Shown here one piece after another: positions 6,295 to 7,240 of a stretch of DNA of 7,240 nt. A program made the translations under genes and the position numbers. Each line of letters opens with the position of its first letter. The stretch's first letter is position 1. The notes beneath the pieces are model-generated. The model had not been told where the DNA came from, made no database searches, and saw only the letters and a list, made by a program, of their open reading frames with translations. This DNA is from Nitrospirota bacterium. Lineage in GTDB: Bacteria; Nitrospinota; Nitrospinia; Nitrospinales; Nitrospinaceae. The stretch spans positions 1 to 7,240 of the forward strand of contig JAUVMD010000057.1 of assembly GCA_030600405.1 (NCBI GenBank). Direction: 5' to 3'.

Positions 6295-7240
6295 TTAATT
6301 GTTCAAATTGATTACATCCAGAACTCTGTTGGTGCCTCTTTCTATGAGAAGTACCTGCTGGTTGTAGAGCACCCGCTTGCTGTTGGGCGGGGACGGTGGC
6401 AGTTGCGATTCCAGACTCTGCGGCAAAGGTTCGGTTGGTTGAGTCAGAATAGTGTTCTTGACCACCGAGGAGTTTTTGTTTCGTTTAGATCCTTTGGTAT
6501 GTTTTCCTTTGCCTTTGCCGGATTTTTTGGTGCCAGAGTTCTTAAAATAATTTTGGATGATGTTTCTTTGATTATTATCAAACACCGACGGCGCGTACGA
6601 AGCGGTGGTGGTGATCGGTTTTGATGGTGCCATGCTCGGGGCCGGTTCCTGTTGTGTGACTGCGGCGGTTGTACCGGTCTGTTGTTCGCGTTTACCGCGA
6701 TTCTTTTTATTGGCTTTGCCGTGTCCTTTGGAATTGTCTTTACCACGACCCGGTTCAGCCTTGGCGACTTGAATGTTCTCCTCGGGTGTGGGGTTGGTCT
6801 GGAACTGTTTTTGGTCTTCTTTGCCGGAAGGTCTGCGTGCAGAACCCTGGTCTTGCTTAAACGGCTTGCCCTTGCTCTCCGAAGGGGAGAAAGATTGTGC
6901 TGAAGAATCTTCCTGTCCGGATAAATTAGCCAAGGTATCTTTCTTGTTTTCTTTGCCTTTCGACCCTTTCTTATCCGGTTTTCCCTTGTGGAACATTTGA
7001 GGTGATTCCCCAACACTTGCCATCGGACTGTCCATTGAAGGTTTGCTCTTGCCTTGGGAAGGACGATCATGACCTTTGGAAGGTCCGCCTTGTTGGCCTT
7101 GGTTGCTTTTATCGGCTTTAGCATGAGCTAAGGGATGCTCATCACCTTTTGGAGGCCTACCCTGGTGTCCTCTGTTGTCTTGCGCGTGAGAAGACGGGTG
7201 ATCTTTTCCTTTATCCGGTTTGTCCTGACCCTTGAAAGAA
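6295..7240 (-). CDS. Lys/Gly/Ser-rich low-complexity protein with CigR-like C-terminal motif (5' end outside window)
   Basis: The frame is open from the TAA at 6295 to the right edge, giving 314 visible residues. The ATG at 7035 is internal, because 68 codons without a stop precede it and carry the same biased composition. Most of the protein is low complexity, rich in Lys, Gly, Ser, Gln, Asn and Pro, with recurring pieces such as KGSKGKENKKD, GRGKDNSKGHGKANKKNRGK and SGKGKGKHTKGSKRNKN. The N-terminal visible part has about three degenerate units starting KG[KDH][DE][HR]P. The last ~35 residues match the end of the CigR-like lipoprotein: LPPSPPNSKRVLYNQQVLLI, then T.RVLDVINL. The whole visible chain is strongly basic and probably disordered except for this end. 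By comparison with its neighbours it is likely secreted, but the signal peptide would lie outside the window. A polyanion- or cell-wall-binding role is conceivable, but no function is shown. Its stop codon is 175 bp from the start of the next minus-strand gene. Confidence 0.75.
   Translation of the reverse strand, partial: SFKGQDKPDKGKDHPSSHAQDNRGHQGRPPKGDEHPLAHAKADKSNQGQQGGPSKGHDRPSQGKSKPSMDSPMASVGESPQMFHKGKPDKKGSKGKENKKDTLANLSGQEDSSAQSFSPSESKGKPFKQDQGSARRPSGKEDQKQFQTNPTPEENIQVAKAEPGRGKDNSKGHGKANKKNRGKREQQTGTTAAVTQQEPAPSMAPSKPITTTASYAPSVFDNNQRNIIQNYFKNSGTKKSGKGKGKHTKGSKRNKNSSVVKNTILTQPTEPLPQSLESQLPPSPPNSKRVLYNQQVLLIERGTNRVLDVINLNN
7063..7212 (-). repeat. Degenerate coding repeat of 21-24 codons
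   Basis: Three units begin with KGKDHP, KGDEHP and KGHDRP. Their equivalent Gly codons are at 7207, 7144 and 7072, spacings of 63 and 72 bp. The first two continue in parallel (SSHAQ..NRGHQGRPP and LAHAK..SNQGQQGGPS). The DNA is also recognisably similar, so this is an old tandem duplication within the low-complexity gene that may continue beyond the right edge. Confidence 0.55.

Noticed and set aside
7033..7035. ATG at 7035 as start of the Lys/Gly-rich gene
   Set aside because: The same frame stays open for 68 more codons to the window edge with the same composition and repeat units.
6444..7124. Second minus-strand frame of 226 codons overlapping the Lys/Gly-rich gene
   Set aside because: It is a shifted reading of low-complexity sequence. 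The other frame is open over the full length and ends in the conserved C-terminal motif, so no frameshift is needed.

Overview
The window looks like chromosomal DNA of a diderm (Gram-negative) bacterium of intermediate GC content. The main evidence is an MlaA/VacJ outer-membrane lipid-transport protein, two lipobox-bearing secreted lipoproteins and E. coli-like promoter spacing. The gene mix (a spermidine-synthase-like protein with TPRs, a DUF255/YyaL-type thioredoxin-domain protein, CigR/RcnB-like secreted proteins) would fit an environmental lineage such as Nitrospinota or a deltaproteobacterium-like group. That placement is a guess from memory of family distributions. No phage, IS element, CRISPR array, tRNA or rRNA was seen.

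Left part (1-5289, plus strand): four genes. (1) The C-terminal 360 residues of a spermidine-synthase-like protein carrying TPR repeats, cut by the left edge. (2) A membrane-anchored coiled-coil/TPR protein. (3) An MlaA-family protein with an unusual acidic linker and no lipobox. (4) A full-length DUF255/YyaL family protein with an N-terminal thioredoxin-like CHWC motif. Genes 2, 3 and 4 are each preceded by a sigma70-like promoter with a 17-bp spacer, and in each the bases CTG occur at or just before the start of the -10 element. They are therefore probably separate transcription units rather than one operon.

Right part (5304-7240, minus strand): three genes converge on the thioredoxin-domain gene, with only 14 bp between the two stop codons. 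The promoter-proximal pair encodes small His-rich lipoproteins whose first mature residues are nearly the same (CV[VI]H[HD]HG), 18 bp apart and probably co-transcribed. The second of the pair carries a C-terminal LPPG-containing domain resembling the CigR/RcnB type. Upstream lies a long Lys/Gly/Ser-rich low-complexity gene that runs off the right edge. It ends in a recognisable version of the same C-terminal module (QVLL...T.RV.LD.IN). The cluster looks like a small family of secreted, possibly metal- or polymer-binding envelope proteins built around one short C-terminal domain. Its function is unknown, and it is the most interesting part of the window.

No stretch without a gene exceeds 300 bp. 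The largest gap (6120-6294) is a very AT-rich region with palindromes and a direct repeat, and it is the likely control region of the His-rich lipoprotein pair.
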